A stretch of DNA of 64,000 nucleotides from Bradyrhizobium sp. Ghvi (GTDB lineage: Bacteria > Pseudomonadota > Alphaproteobacteria > Rhizobiales > Xanthobacteraceae): assembly GCF_900115265.1 (NCBI RefSeq), contig NZ_FOVU01000003.1, positions 372,001 to 436,000 of the forward strand. Direction: 5' to 3'. Positions 42,567 through 53,697 of the stretch are shown here, piece after piece. Positions within the stretch are counted from its first letter, which is position 1. Every line of letters begins with the position of its first letter. The position numbers and the translations under genes were made by a program. The notes beneath the pieces are model-generated. The model worked only from the letters and a program-made list of their open reading frames with translations. It made no database searches and was not told the origin of the DNA.

Positions 42567-44885
42567 CTAGAACTTCACCGTCGCCGACAGTGAGATGCGC
42601 CGGCCATCGCCCATCGCGACGTTCAGGGCGCTCCCGGTCGTGGAGGTGTAGTAGACCTTGTCGAACAGGTTCTTGACGTTGAACTGATACGTCACGGGTA
42701 CTTTGTCGATGGTCGTGTCGTAGGTCGTGAAGATATCGGCAACCGTGTAGGCTGGGAGGAAGAACGTGTTCGCGGAATCGCCCGGCCGATCGCCGACATA
42801 GTGCGCGCCGCCACCGAGCCGCAGGCGTCCGGGCAAGCGGTCGCCGAAATCGTAGACGAGATAGAGCGACGCCGTGTTCATCGCAGCGTTCAGCAGCTTT
42901 GCATTGCCGACGAGGGGATCGTCGATCAGGCGCGCGTCGGTGTAGCCGTAGCTGCCGATCACGCTCCATTCATCCGTGAGCCTGCCGGTGACGTCCAGTT
43001 CGACACCGCGCGATCGGGCCGCGCCCGAGGCGCGCCCGGTCGACCTGCCACCGCCGATCTCGTCCAGCACCAGTACGTTCTTCTTCTGGATGTCGTAGAC
43101 CGCAAAGGTGCCCGACAACCGCTTGTCGAACTTCAGCCCGGTCTCCCACTGCGTCCCCTCTTCGGGCGCGATGGTGGAATCGACGACGAATCCGCTGGTG
43201 AACGCCGCAATGGTCGAAGTCGGCTTCAACGACTGCGTATAGCTCACATAGTAAGAGAGCTCTTCGCTCAGCTTGACCACGACGCCACCGAGCGGCAGCA
43301 CCCTGTCGCCCGACAGGTTGGTGTTGGTAACGAAGACAGGCCGGCCCTTTCCGGCGAGCTGCTCATATTGCATCCAGCGCACGCCGCCGACCACGGACAG
43401 CCAGTTAGTCAGGTGGAAGGTATCCTGGGCGAAGAAGCCGCGGGTACCGAGCTTGTCGGTCTGCTCGCTGTCGACAGGCGAAATGGTCGTGCCAGGCGTG
43501 ATCAGCCCGTAGACCGGATTGTAGACATTGAAGCTCGGGGTCGCCTGCCGGATCAAGTCGCGGCGATCGATCGTGCGATACAGCGCCTCGCCGCCGAACA
43601 GAATCTCATTGCGGAAGCCGCCGACCCAGACGTCCCCTTGCGTGTAGGAGGTGCCGTAGCTGGCGTTGCTGAGCGAGTTCTGGGTGCCATCGTTGCTGCG
43701 GGTCTCAACGCCCGTCTTCGCATTGACGCCGGTGATCCGAAGCTGGTTGGCGCTGTAAGTCTCCGTGTTGTAGCTGTAGGCTGCCGTGACCTTCCAATTG
43801 TCGCTCAGCTTCTGCTCGACCGAGCCCTGCACCAGATCCGACGTGCCCCACATATTGTTGAAGGGTTCATCGAGCCGACGTGTCTTCGGAATCGCCAGCG
43901 GCGCGCCGTTGACGAATGCGGTGCCGCGGTCGAAGGGAGTGATGAATTCGCGATGCTCATAGGTGAGCTGGACCGTCGTGGTCTCGCCGTACCAGGCGAG
44001 TGACGGGTTTACGAGCATTTCCCTGTGGCGGCCGAAATTGCGCCAATAGTCCTCGCTGATGCCGTAACCGATGAAGCGATAGGCAAGACCACCGTCGCCG
44101 ATCGGACCGGTGACGTCGAATGTGCCGTCGGCGCCGTTGCGATTGTTGGCGTAGGTCGAGCCCAGCAGCGTAACTGAGCCGTGCTGGTACAACTCCGGAC
44201 GTTTGCTGATGGTGTTGACGATGCCCCCCGGATCCATGATGCCGTAGAGCAGCGAGGCCGGCCCCTTCAGCACCTCGACGCTGTCGACTGCAGCATTGAG
44301 GCTGCGCCCCTGCACCAGCGGCATGCCGTTGCGCATGATCGAACCGTCGCGGTTATCGCCGAAGCCGCGTCGGATCACTGCATCCTGGGTACCGGCGAGC
44401 GTGTTGGTCTGCGTGATGCCGCTGATGTTGACCAAGGCATCGTCGATGTTGCGTGGCAGCTGGTCCTTGAGCACCTGGGCGGGCACGATGTTGACGGATT
44501 GCGAGGTGTCGAGCGGCGATGCGCCCGAGCGCAGCGTGGTCGCGCTCGGCATTGCGCGATAGCCGAGCTTTGCGGCCTGCTGCGCGGCGGCCTCTGCCGC
44601 GGCACGCTCGGACAGGTTCGGTGCGGCGGGCGGAGCGGTGCTTTGGTTGCGGCGCGCGGCCGCCTGCGTACGTCGTTGCGACTGTTCCGAAGCGCGCGAC
44701 GGCTTCGGCCGCTGCGTCGGCGCATCCACGTTCACGGGCGGCAGCGCCGTTTGCGCCTGCGCGATCGTACTGCCGGAGGGAGATTCGGCGAGCAGCACGG
44801 CTGCGCCGATGAGAAAACCTGCGCGGCTGTTACCGGCGCGATTTCGATGGCCGCTGACGCGAGGGCCACCCAGAGAGGTACGCAC
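42567..44885 (-). CDS. TonB-dependent siderophore receptor
   Basis: 772 residues. Signal region, a low-complexity Ala/Arg/Gln/Pro linker (about 50-105), a plug (SQSVNIVPAQVLKDQLPRNIDDAL, VEVLKGPASLLYGIMDPGGIVNTISKRP) and a 22-strand barrel ending in SLSATVKF with terminal Phe. The plug matches the ferric-siderophore (FhuE/FoxA-like) class. It imports a ferric hydroxamate-like complex across the outer membrane; the ligand is not set by sequence. First gene of the operon with the PepSY protein. Confidence 0.95.
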   Translation of the reverse strand: MRTSLGGPRVSGHRNRAGNSRAGFLIGAAVLLAESPSGSTIAQAQTALPPVNVDAPTQRPKPSRASEQSQRRTQAAARRNQSTAPPAAPNLSERAAAEAAAQQAAKLGYRAMPSATTLRSGASPLDTSQSVNIVPAQVLKDQLPRNIDDALVNISGITQTNTLAGTQDAVIRRGFGDNRDGSIMRNGMPLVQGRSLNAAVDSVEVLKGPASLLYGIMDPGGIVNTISKRPELYQHGSVTLLGSTYANNRNGADGTFDVTGPIGDGGLAYRFIGYGISEDYWRNFGRHREMLVNPSLAWYGETTTVQLTYEHREFITPFDRGTAFVNGAPLAIPKTRRLDEPFNNMWGTSDLVQGSVEQKLSDNWKVTAAYSYNTETYSANQLRITGVNAKTGVETRSNDGTQNSLSNASYGTSYTQGDVWVGGFRNEILFGGEALYRTIDRRDLIRQATPSFNVYNPVYGLITPGTTISPVDSEQTDKLGTRGFFAQDTFHLTNWLSVVGGVRWMQYEQLAGKGRPVFVTNTNLSGDRVLPLGGVVVKLSEELSYYVSYTQSLKPTSTIAAFTSGFVVDSTIAPEEGTQWETGLKFDKRLSGTFAVYDIQKKNVLVLDEIGGGRSTGRASGAARSRGVELDVTGRLTDEWSVIGSYGYTDARLIDDPLVGNAKLLNAAMNTASLYLVYDFGDRLPGRLRLGGGAHYVGDRPGDSANTFFLPAYTVADIFTTYDTTIDKVPVTYQFNVKNLFDKVYYTSTTGSALNVAMGDGRRISLSATVKF

Positions 44886-44978
44886 TTTCGATTCACTTCC
44901 AAGTCACAGCATTGACGCTGGCGCGTCTAGCAGCCGCTGCGAACGAAGAGAACCGTGGCCGGACTTGAATAGCTCTAG

Positions 44979-44995
44979 TGTTGAATCGTTCTAGA
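44979..44995. promoter_or_regulatory. Candidate Irr (ICE-like) iron-responsive site
   Basis: TGTTGAA-TCG-TTCTAGA matches the TTTAGAA-N3-TTCTAAA palindrome that I recall for Irr in rhizobia at 11 of 14 positions. It is about 94 bp upstream of the siderophore-receptor start, where iron control is expected. Confidence 0.4.
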
Positions 44996-45072
44996 TTGAG
45001 AGCAACGGAGAAAGGCAGCTGCGACACGCCGCGCACGAATTCGCGGCAACGTGTCGCAGCATTGCTGCAAGC

Positions 45073-45957
45073 TCAGGCGATGGCGGGGCTGGTCAGCTCG
45101 TCCAGCTTCGCCTTGAGCGCGGTGCCATCAGACAAAGCACGTAGCGGCGGACGCACGCGCAGCCAGCCGGCATCGCCGGTCTGCGCGGCGAGGATGGCCT
45201 TCAGCGTCGTCAGGAAGGATGGCGACTTCACCACGATGTCGACCGCGGCCTGCATGCGCGCTTCGACATCCTTGCCGTCGATCATCGCCTTGACCAGCTC
45301 CGGCGCGATATTGGCCATGCCGCAGATCGTCCCCGCGCCGCCGCCGGCGATCGCGCGCGCGATGTCGGTTTCATTGCCGACGGTGATGGCAAGCTCAGGC
45401 GCCGCGGCACGGAACGCCTGAAATTGCTTGAAGTCGCCGCTGGAGTCCTTCAGGCCCGCGACCACATTGCCGTAGCGCCTGCGCAAATTTGCAGCGACCG
45501 TCGTCGGGATCGCGACACCCGAGATCTGCGGGATATGATAGAGATAGGCGCGCAGACGATCGTCGGCGACGCCGTCGATGATGGCCGCAAACGCATCCTC
45601 GATGCCCTCAGCCGTGACGCTGCGGTCGAAGTAAGGCGGCAGAACCAGCACGTGGCGCAGGCCGAGGCCGAGTGCGGCGCGCGTCAGCGCGATGCTGTCG
45701 CTGATGGCGGGAAAGCCGCCACCGACGCCGATGCGCTCCGCCGGCACGCCGGCCTTGAGCACGGCGTCGATGGTCGCGACGCGTTCGGCAACATTGAACG
45801 AGGTCCCCTCGCCGGTGGTGCCGAACAGCACGACACCATCGACCCCCTTGCTGAACAGCTGCTTGGCATGCGCAGCGAGCTTCGCAGAGTCCACATTGCC
45901 GTTCGCCGCCAGCGGCGTCGCCGACGCCACCCAGAACCCGCGAATTGCCTCCGTCAT
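45073..45957 (-). CDS. DapA-superfamily aldolase of a GntR-controlled locus
   Basis: 294 residues. DHDPS/NAL fold with LFGTTGEGTSF (residues 45-55), the tyrosine segment LYHIP (Tyr 140) and Schiff-base Lys in AGLKDSSGDF (Lys 170), so the catalytic set is complete. The context (divergent from an FAD-linked hydroxyacid oxidase and GntR) favours a catabolic pyruvate-forming aldolase or a keto-acid dehydratase over lysine synthesis. ATG 45957 is used; an in-frame extension upstream overlaps the operator region. Confidence 0.9.
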   Translation of the reverse strand: MTEAIRGFWVASATPLAANGNVDSAKLAAHAKQLFSKGVDGVVLFGTTGEGTSFNVAERVATIDAVLKAGVPAERIGVGGGFPAISDSIALTRAALGLGLRHVLVLPPYFDRSVTAEGIEDAFAAIIDGVADDRLRAYLYHIPQISGVAIPTTVAANLRRRYGNVVAGLKDSSGDFKQFQAFRAAAPELAITVGNETDIARAIAGGGAGTICGMANIAPELVKAMIDGKDVEARMQAAVDIVVKSPSFLTTLKAILAAQTGDAGWLRVRPPLRALSDGTALKAKLDELTSPAIA

Positions 45958-46042
45958 AGCACCACCCATTGTTGCATCCCGAATAAGGCCCTGATCCGTA
46001 ACGGTCTTCGGGGCCCATGAGGCTGTTTTTGCTTTACTTTGC

Positions 46043-46065
46043 CTCTTGTACCTTACATACAAGAG
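46043..46065. promoter_or_regulatory. Candidate GntR operator
   Basis: CTCTTGTA (46043-46050) and TACAAGAG (46058-46065) are perfect 8-bp arms with a 7-bp spacer, in the gap between the divergent aldolase and FAD-oxidase genes. The CTTGTA/TACAAG halves are like sites of FCD-type GntR regulators, one of which is encoded at 47550. Confidence 0.65.
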
Positions 46066-46128
46066 AGATGCAATTCCCTGCCGTAGCTCCGCCCAGGGCG
46101 GCTCGGCCAGATATGCAAGAGGTCTCAC

Positions 46129-47541
46129 ATGGACATGCTGACGCCCGTCGGACATCCCGCCTCATTGCTCGAAACGTTGCGCGACAAGCTCGGCGCCGCG
46201 GCCGTGCTGACCGGCAGCGATGTGCCGACACGCAATTGCAACGACTGGAGCGCGAGCCTGCCGCAAATACCGCTGGCGGTGATCCGCCCGCGCGATGCCC
46301 AGGGCGTTGCCGATGCGATCCTCACCTGCCGCCAGGCGCGCCTGCCGTTCGTGCCGCAGGGCGGCTTGACCGGCCTCTGCCGCGGCGCCGCGCCCGAAGC
46401 CGGCTGGGTCGCGATCTCGCTGGAGCGGATGACCGGCATCGAGGAGATCGATCCCGCATCGATGACGATGACGGTGAAAGCAGGCACGCCGCTGGAGACG
46501 ATCCAGAAGGCCGCAGACGAAGCCGGCTTCTTTTTTCCGCTCGATCTCGGCTCGCGCGGCTCCTGCGCGATCGGCGGCAATCTTTCCACCAATGCCGGCG
46601 GCAACCGCGTGATCCGCTACGGCATGACGCGCGAGCTGGTGCTGGGCTTAGAGGTGGTACTGCCCGATGGCACTGTCATCACTGGCCTCAACAAGCTGAT
46701 GAAGAACAATGCCGGTTACGACCTGAAACATCTCTTCATCGGCTCGGAAGGCACGCTCGGCATCATCACCCGCGTGGTGCTGAAACTGTTTCCGAAGCCG
46801 CGCTCGACCATGGCCGCGCTCTGCGCCCTGAAGGACTATGCCGCGGTGATCGAGTTGCTCGGCGCCGCCCGCAGCGGACTCGGTCCGCTGCTGTCGGCGT
46901 TCGAGGTAATGTGGCCGGATTATTGGGACGTGATCACGACCCGCGCCGGCGTCAAGCCGCCGGTCGCCGCCGGCCATGGCCTCTACGTGCTGGTCGAGGC
47001 GCAAGGCACCGACGAGAGCGTCGATGCGCCGCGTTTCCAGGCCTGGCTCGAAGAGCTGATGGAGCGCGGCCTGCTCACGGATGCTGCCGTGGCGCAATCG
47101 CTGGCGCAGACGCAAGGCTTCTGGCGCGTGCGCGACATCTGCGCCGAGTTCGGTCAGGTGCTGGGCCCGCACATCTCCTACGATATCGGCCTTGCGGTGG
47201 CGCGGATGGACGAGTTCGCGACGCGTTGCAAGGCGGCCCTGGCTGACGGCATCAAGGGCTGCGAGAGCGCCTATTACGGCCACATCGGCGATGGCAACCT
47301 GCACCTCGTTTCCTGGGTCACAGGCCTTCCCGTCGAGCAGCAGCCCAAGGAGGAGATGGATACGATCATCTACGGCCTCGTCCGCGACATGGGCGGCAGC
47401 GTCTCGGCCGAGCACGGCATCGGCACGCTGAAGAAGAAATGGCTTGGTCACGCCCGCAGCGAGGCGGAGATCGCCTTGATGCGGACGCTGAAGGCCGCGC
47501 TCGATCCCGATCATCTGCTCAATCCCGGCAAGGTGATCTGA
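46129..47541 (+). CDS. FAD-linked 2-hydroxyacid dehydrogenase (GlcD/D2HGDH-like)
   Basis: 470 residues: an FAD-binding PCMH domain (PFVPQGGLTGLCRGAAP, FFFPLDLGSRGSCAIGGNLSTNAGGNRVIRYGMTRELVLGLEVVLPDG read in parts) and a C-terminal FAD-linked oxidase domain with YYGHIGDGNLHL and SAEHGIGTLKK, whose histidines bind metal and substrate. Members oxidise D-lactate, glycolate or D-2-hydroxyglutarate. With the aldolase and GntR it likely handles one hydroxy-acid catabolic route. Confidence 0.92.
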   Translation: MDMLTPVGHPASLLETLRDKLGAAAVLTGSDVPTRNCNDWSASLPQIPLAVIRPRDAQGVADAILTCRQARLPFVPQGGLTGLCRGAAPEAGWVAISLERMTGIEEIDPASMTMTVKAGTPLETIQKAADEAGFFFPLDLGSRGSCAIGGNLSTNAGGNRVIRYGMTRELVLGLEVVLPDGTVITGLNKLMKNNAGYDLKHLFIGSEGTLGIITRVVLKLFPKPRSTMAALCALKDYAAVIELLGAARSGLGPLLSAFEVMWPDYWDVITTRAGVKPPVAAGHGLYVLVEAQGTDESVDAPRFQAWLEELMERGLLTDAAVAQSLAQTQGFWRVRDICAEFGQVLGPHISYDIGLAVARMDEFATRCKAALADGIKGCESAYYGHIGDGNLHLVSWVTGLPVEQQPKEEMDTIIYGLVRDMGGSVSAEHGIGTLKKKWLGHARSEAEIALMRTLKAALDPDHLLNPGKVI

Positions 47542-47549
47542 GATCCCCG

Positions 47550-48239
47550 ATGCGCTCGCTCAAGCTCGATGCGCCGAAATCGCTGTCGCAGCGGGTGATG
47601 CTGCGGCTGCGGCAGGCGATCATCGACGGCGAGTTCGCGCTGGGCGCTGCCATTTCCGAGGAGATGGTGGCGACCTCGTTCGGAGTCAGCCGCACGCCGG
47701 TGCGCGAGGCGATGGGTCAGTTGCAGGCGCAGGGGCTCGTGGTGATCCGGCCGCAGGTTGGCAGCTTCGTGTTCACGCCAAGCGCAGAAGACATCACCGC
47801 GCTGTGCAGCTTCCGCATCGCGCTCGAGCCCAAGGCCGCCGAGTTCGCCTTTCGTCATGACCGCGTTGGTGCGATCGCCGCGATGACCGAAGCGATTGCG
47901 GCGATGGAGCCGGCGGTGGAGGCCAAAGACAACATCGCCTATGGCCGCGCCGACGCCGCCTTTCACGAGGCGCTATTCAGCCATTGCGGCAACCGCTATC
48001 TCGCCGAATCCTATCAGCTCGTCTCCGGCCGCGTCGCCGCGCTCCGCACCAATCTGACCTCGCCGATCGACGTGCGCACCCGCTCGTCGTTCGACGAGCA
48101 CCGCAAGCTGCTCGACCTGTTCGCGCGCGGCGAGTTTGCGACGTTCGAGGCAAACATGACCACGCACATCACCAATTCAGGCGTGATCTACGCCAAGGCC
48201 TTGAAGGTCGAGGCACCCAAAGGGGGTGAGCGCTTCTAG
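47550..48239 (+). CDS. GntR-family regulator, FadR/FCD subgroup
   Basis: 229 residues starting 8 bp after the oxidase. Winged HTH (LSQRVMLRLRQAIIDGEFALG, SFGVSRTPVREAMGQLQAQGLVVIRPQVGSFV in parts) and an all-helical FCD domain with the metal-binding DAAFHEALFSHCGN and FDEHRKLLDLFARG histidines. Probably represses the aldolase and oxidase through the palindrome at 46043 and is relieved by a hydroxy or keto acid. Confidence 0.93.
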   Translation: MRSLKLDAPKSLSQRVMLRLRQAIIDGEFALGAAISEEMVATSFGVSRTPVREAMGQLQAQGLVVIRPQVGSFVFTPSAEDITALCSFRIALEPKAAEFAFRHDRVGAIAAMTEAIAAMEPAVEAKDNIAYGRADAAFHEALFSHCGNRYLAESYQLVSGRVAALRTNLTSPIDVRTRSSFDEHRKLLDLFARGEFATFEANMTTHITNSGVIYAKALKVEAPKGGERF

Positions 48240-48400
48240 CGTGCGCCCTCCGGTCCCGGCCTGTCCAGGAAATCCAATGCGGTGTTGATCTGGTCGAGCT
48301 GATGCTCGATTTTCTCGCGATCCTCGACCGACTGCGCCTTCTGAAGCTGTTCCACGAGCTTCTGCTTCCGCAGCAGCAAATTCTCTATGACTGTGCTCAC
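48236..48400 (-). CDS. Small coiled-coil protein
   Basis: 54 residues from a GTG at 48400 with GGGGGAG very close upstream. The product is a heptad-like helix (IENLLLRKQKLVEQLQKAQS, VEDREKIEHQLDQINTALDFL) with a short charged tail, which looks like real protein rather than shadow: it lies outside any other gene and its codon use is GC-rich at position 3. It overlaps the convergent GntR stop by 4 bp. Function unknown; perhaps a dimerising helix. Confidence 0.6.
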   Translation of the reverse strand: MSTVIENLLLRKQKLVEQLQKAQSVEDREKIEHQLDQINTALDFLDRPGPEGAR

Positions 48401-48689
48401 AGCTCCCCCGTCGCCCGAGGCGATACAGCGAGCGCCACATCGTGGAGGCGCACGCGGACCGGGCTCGCGTCGAACCCTCCATCAGAATGTTCCGTGGCCG
48501 GGTTGGTTCCTATAGCCGAGTGCGCGATCCCCGAGGGGACGGGAACCCTCGGCTCATCGCGTCGCGACGATAGCGGCAGGCTGCGGGCCATATGTGGACG
48601 GTGTCACAGTCGCGCGTGACGTCCCGATCGGCAAAGTCGGCACACCGATCGGTTGAATTCGGCCGCCCGGAGTCCTATGCCTAGGCCCC

Positions 48690-50711
<2,022 letters not shown>

Positions 50712-50862
50712 CGGCGCGAGCGCCGAATTGCGCCTCAGGCGTTCGCGTCCGCGAACAAAGTCGAAAACAACCCCATGCACAGTAGCCAGACTGTGGGAAT
50801 CCAGGGCTTACAGGGCGGGAGCACGGCCGGACCATCCCATTAGCGGACACGGCCAGCCAGGC

Positions 50863-51918
50863 CTAATTGACGGTCGCCAACATGGCGTAGCATTCGCCGA
50901 ACTTGCCGTCCTCACTGTCCTTCAGGTCGCGTCCCGGAATCTTCTGTCCTGCCTCCAGCGGAAAGAAGCTCTCGGCCAAGCCCCTTTCTTCCGCGGTCTG
51001 CAGCCCTCGATTGATGTAGGACATATGCTCCTCGCCGTCGAAGGCGATTTCGGACCGCCGGTAAAATCCCCGCGCGAGTCGCGCGCGAAGCTCCGCCAGA
51101 AAATCGAACATTTCGAGGTTATCGGTCGGGACGGCCGAACGATCCTTGGCCCATCGGAAATAATAGGTCGGCTCTGCAAGGAAGAATATCTCGAGCGCGG
51201 TCGCGATATCGCATTTCTGTTGCCTGATGATCCATAACAGGGGCGCGTGGCTGTAATCCCAATTCCACCTCGTCGCCACGACGTGCCAGATATCCGGATC
51301 CGTCGTTGCCATGAGCCAACGGGCGAACCTGACGAATTTCTGGGGCGGGTAGTTAGTCCAGGGCGAACAATGCTCGGCCCAGCTCAGCAGCATCTGATCG
51401 GGGTCTTCGACGGATTTCCATTTGTGGGCGAGCTCCCGCTTGCGGTTGGTTTCCGCGCGTCGTTCGGTATCTTGCCGTTGTCGCCGCTCCCGCGCCTCGT
51501 CGAGGTCGGCCCGGTACAGGCCGAACGCATACACTTGCCCATCCTTTATGGAGACATCAATCCTCGCATTCAGGGCAGTCAGTTTGGCTCGATACCTGAT
51601 AAACCCGCGCTCGTTGGGCAAGCCCGTCTCGCCGTCCGCCAAACGCACCTCAGGCAGCGCCTTGCGCAGGGCGTCGACGGTCATGCCGATCTGTACGCCG
51701 CACACCGCCACGTCGCGGGGGAAATTGAACATGGCCGAATAGAAGATGGAATCGATGACCCCATCCGCATGCGAAAAATCGACCGACACGCCGGTGGCGC
51801 TCTCAAAGCGGCCCAACCTATCCAGTGCCCGCTTCGTAGCCTCCGGCCCAAGAAGCGCTTCAATCTCGGCCGGAATCATCAGGGGACGGAGTTGCGACAA
51901 TTGCTGAGCGAGGGACAT
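50863..51918 (-). CDS. DUF4274-like protein
   Basis: 351 residues. The central block from about 170 to 260 (DPDQMLLSWAEHCSPWTNYP, WNWDYSHAPLLWIIRQQKCDIATALEIFF in parts) has the NWD..P..CDxxTAL pattern of DUF4274, found in cytosolic proteins near toxin-immunity type genes. The first 130 residues are a separate unrecognised domain. No catalytic motif seen. First of three minus-strand genes of low similarity to anything I know. Confidence 0.7.
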   Translation of the reverse strand: MSLAQQLSQLRPLMIPAEIEALLGPEATKRALDRLGRFESATGVSVDFSHADGVIDSIFYSAMFNFPRDVAVCGVQIGMTVDALRKALPEVRLADGETGLPNERGFIRYRAKLTALNARIDVSIKDGQVYAFGLYRADLDEARERRQRQDTERRAETNRKRELAHKWKSVEDPDQMLLSWAEHCSPWTNYPPQKFVRFARWLMATTDPDIWHVVATRWNWDYSHAPLLWIIRQQKCDIATALEIFFLAEPTYYFRWAKDRSAVPTDNLEMFDFLAELRARLARGFYRRSEIAFDGEEHMSYINRGLQTAEERGLAESFFPLEAGQKIPGRDLKDSEDGKFGECYAMLATVN

Positions 51919-51990
51919 CGGGAGGCCGCGTAAGGAAGGGAAATATCCGGCGATTCTTGCGCCAGAAGAATGGGACAGTCATCGCGCCTT

Positions 51991-52890
51991 TCAGGCCGTG
52001 GTCGCATATGCCTGGTCAAATCGACCTGCAGCAAGGTCATCGCGCGTGATCCAGAAGTGAGCCGGGCCACCCTGTGAAAACGAGAACTCCCTGCTGAGCC
52101 CCGGGTCGGTATCGATCTGGAAGAGCGAGACATCCTCTCCCAACCCTACGTCATCGCTGAACCCATGTGGACCCGTCGGCGGACCGAGCATCTGATGGCG
52201 AACGAAGTGCGTTGCGCTAAATTTTCTGCCGCCATCTTGGCCTTCCGTGCGATAGAAGGGCTGGGCCAAGCCCGCTTGGCCATCAAAAGGCGGGACCGAA
52301 ACGATCGGTGTCTTTTCGCCGGTCGCTCGCTCAATGGACGCAACCGTCCTGAGGTCGGCTGCGATCGTATAGTCGTCGCGCAAAATTGCCCGACAGCCGA
52401 CGAACGTATCGACGAGGTGAGCGTTGAGGGGCGCCTCTGGAAAAATGCGCAGCCCGCGGCTGCGGCCGCCTCCATCCTGACCAAAGGCATGTGCGACTTG
52501 AGGCGGCAATTCCGTTGGCGCAACGCCCGGTGCCGCTCCTGGCGCTGCCGAATAGATGACGCGGGTCGAGTACTTGAAGTCATCGACTGCGCCCACCTCA
52601 TCATCTCCCCACAACATCGTTTCGTACATGTCGGCAAAAAAGTAGAGAATGCCTGTTGTGGGCAGCTTGGGCCCGCCGGGCTCAAGCGGGCTCCTTGGCA
52701 GCGCGGCGAGATCGATTTGCGCAAGGAAATGCAGCGGCGTTTTTGACTTAAGTTGGCGCGGCCACGCAACGCCTTTGGGCAGCCACGGCAGACCGCCGAG
52801 TTTGGAGGCCGAACGAAATGTGTCCACCCTTCTCAGCCAGATCGCCGGGTGACGGTTTGCATCAAGCGCTTTCGTGAAGGGCGAATTCAC
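51991..52890 (-). CDS. DUF1963 (YwqG-like) protein
   Basis: 299 residues. SKLGGLPWLPKGVAWPR, PLHFLAQIDLAALP, GILYFFADM and FQIDTDPGLSREFSFSQGGPAHFWITRDDLAAGRFDQ (in parts) are the hallmarks of DUF1963/YwqG, whose members bind an unknown ligand and often stand near polymorphic-toxin or SMI1-type genes. It lies 72 bp upstream of the DUF4274-like gene on the same strand. Confidence 0.85.
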   Translation of the reverse strand: MNSPFTKALDANRHPAIWLRRVDTFRSASKLGGLPWLPKGVAWPRQLKSKTPLHFLAQIDLAALPRSPLEPGGPKLPTTGILYFFADMYETMLWGDDEVGAVDDFKYSTRVIYSAAPGAAPGVAPTELPPQVAHAFGQDGGGRSRGLRIFPEAPLNAHLVDTFVGCRAILRDDYTIAADLRTVASIERATGEKTPIVSVPPFDGQAGLAQPFYRTEGQDGGRKFSATHFVRHQMLGPPTGPHGFSDDVGLGEDVSLFQIDTDPGLSREFSFSQGGPAHFWITRDDLAAGRFDQAYATTA

Positions 52891-52941
52891 AGCGAACTCC
52901 CTTGTGCGGAGATTCAGGCAAGGCAGCGGCCCGGTTGAACC

Positions 52942-53385
52942 TCAAAGATATTTGAGTATCCACGCAAGACCGGAACGCTTGGCGGGTTGCTTCTTGAGAT
53001 CGGGAGGACGTGGGGTCGTTCCCAGCAAAGTATCCAGGGCGTCGGCGTATCCGGCGACGCGATCTGTGATCATCTTGGTCGGAATCGGCGGGCGCCCCGG
53101 GGCCTCTCCGTCCGGTTGAACGGCGGCGAAGTCCGGAAAAAAGTAGAAAATTCCTGACACGCCTTCCTCAGAATCGAAGCGGAAAGACACGCCCGCGCTC
53201 GTCGGACACGCGCAAGCCGTCGGCTCCCGAAGGCCTGTCAGCCAAATGTTGGGTCGACGTGTTCCTGTGATGAGGGTCACAAAGTTTGCGGCCACGACCA
53301 GCGGATCTTGCGAGATCACCTCTTGGGATGACGATACGATCTGCCTCAATTTCGGTGTGTCAGCCAATTCAGGCGTTCCAACCAT
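52942..53385 (-). CDS. Hypothetical protein upstream of DUF1963 gene
   Basis: 147 residues that I do not recognise. Near residues 75-110 there is a beta-rich patch SFRFDSEEGVSGIFYFFPDF, reminiscent of the YFFADM strand of the DUF1963 neighbour, so it may be a diverged relative. It is 51 bp upstream of the DUF1963 gene on the same strand, suggesting one operon of three. No signal peptide. Confidence 0.6.
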   Translation of the reverse strand: MVGTPELADTPKLRQIVSSSQEVISQDPLVVAANFVTLITGTRRPNIWLTGLREPTACACPTSAGVSFRFDSEEGVSGIFYFFPDFAAVQPDGEAPGRPPIPTKMITDRVAGYADALDTLLGTTPRPPDLKKQPAKRSGLAWILKYL

Positions 53386-53697
53386 CCTTCGCCTCGCAAA
53401 CTGTCATTGAAGACGTCTGGAGATCTTACTCGGCAACGCTACCTGAGATAGTTAAAGGCACAGCCCAAATTAGAACTGCGTTCAGGAACTCTAAACGCGT
53501 AAGCACAAAGTCTTACAACTGCCGACGTTGCTCGGACGAGCCGACGATCGAACAGAGATGCCTGTGTGCTGCGGCCCCTGAGTCCGCTTATCCGCAGGTC
53601 GGCTGCACAGGTAAACCGGACTTAGCCAACGTCTCGGCATCTCCGCCGACGTGCTGATCCATCCAAGTCGAAAAAGGGTCGCAAAGCAGGTGGTCGA
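53386..53697. other. Intergenic stretch of lower GC, no gene seen
   Basis: About 310 bp between the hypothetical gene and the Rrf2 gene, visibly less GC-rich than the surroundings. Open frames here are short and unlike protein. The end holds the Rrf2 promoter described at 53698; the remainder may carry the promoter of the minus-strand trio. Confidence 0.5.
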
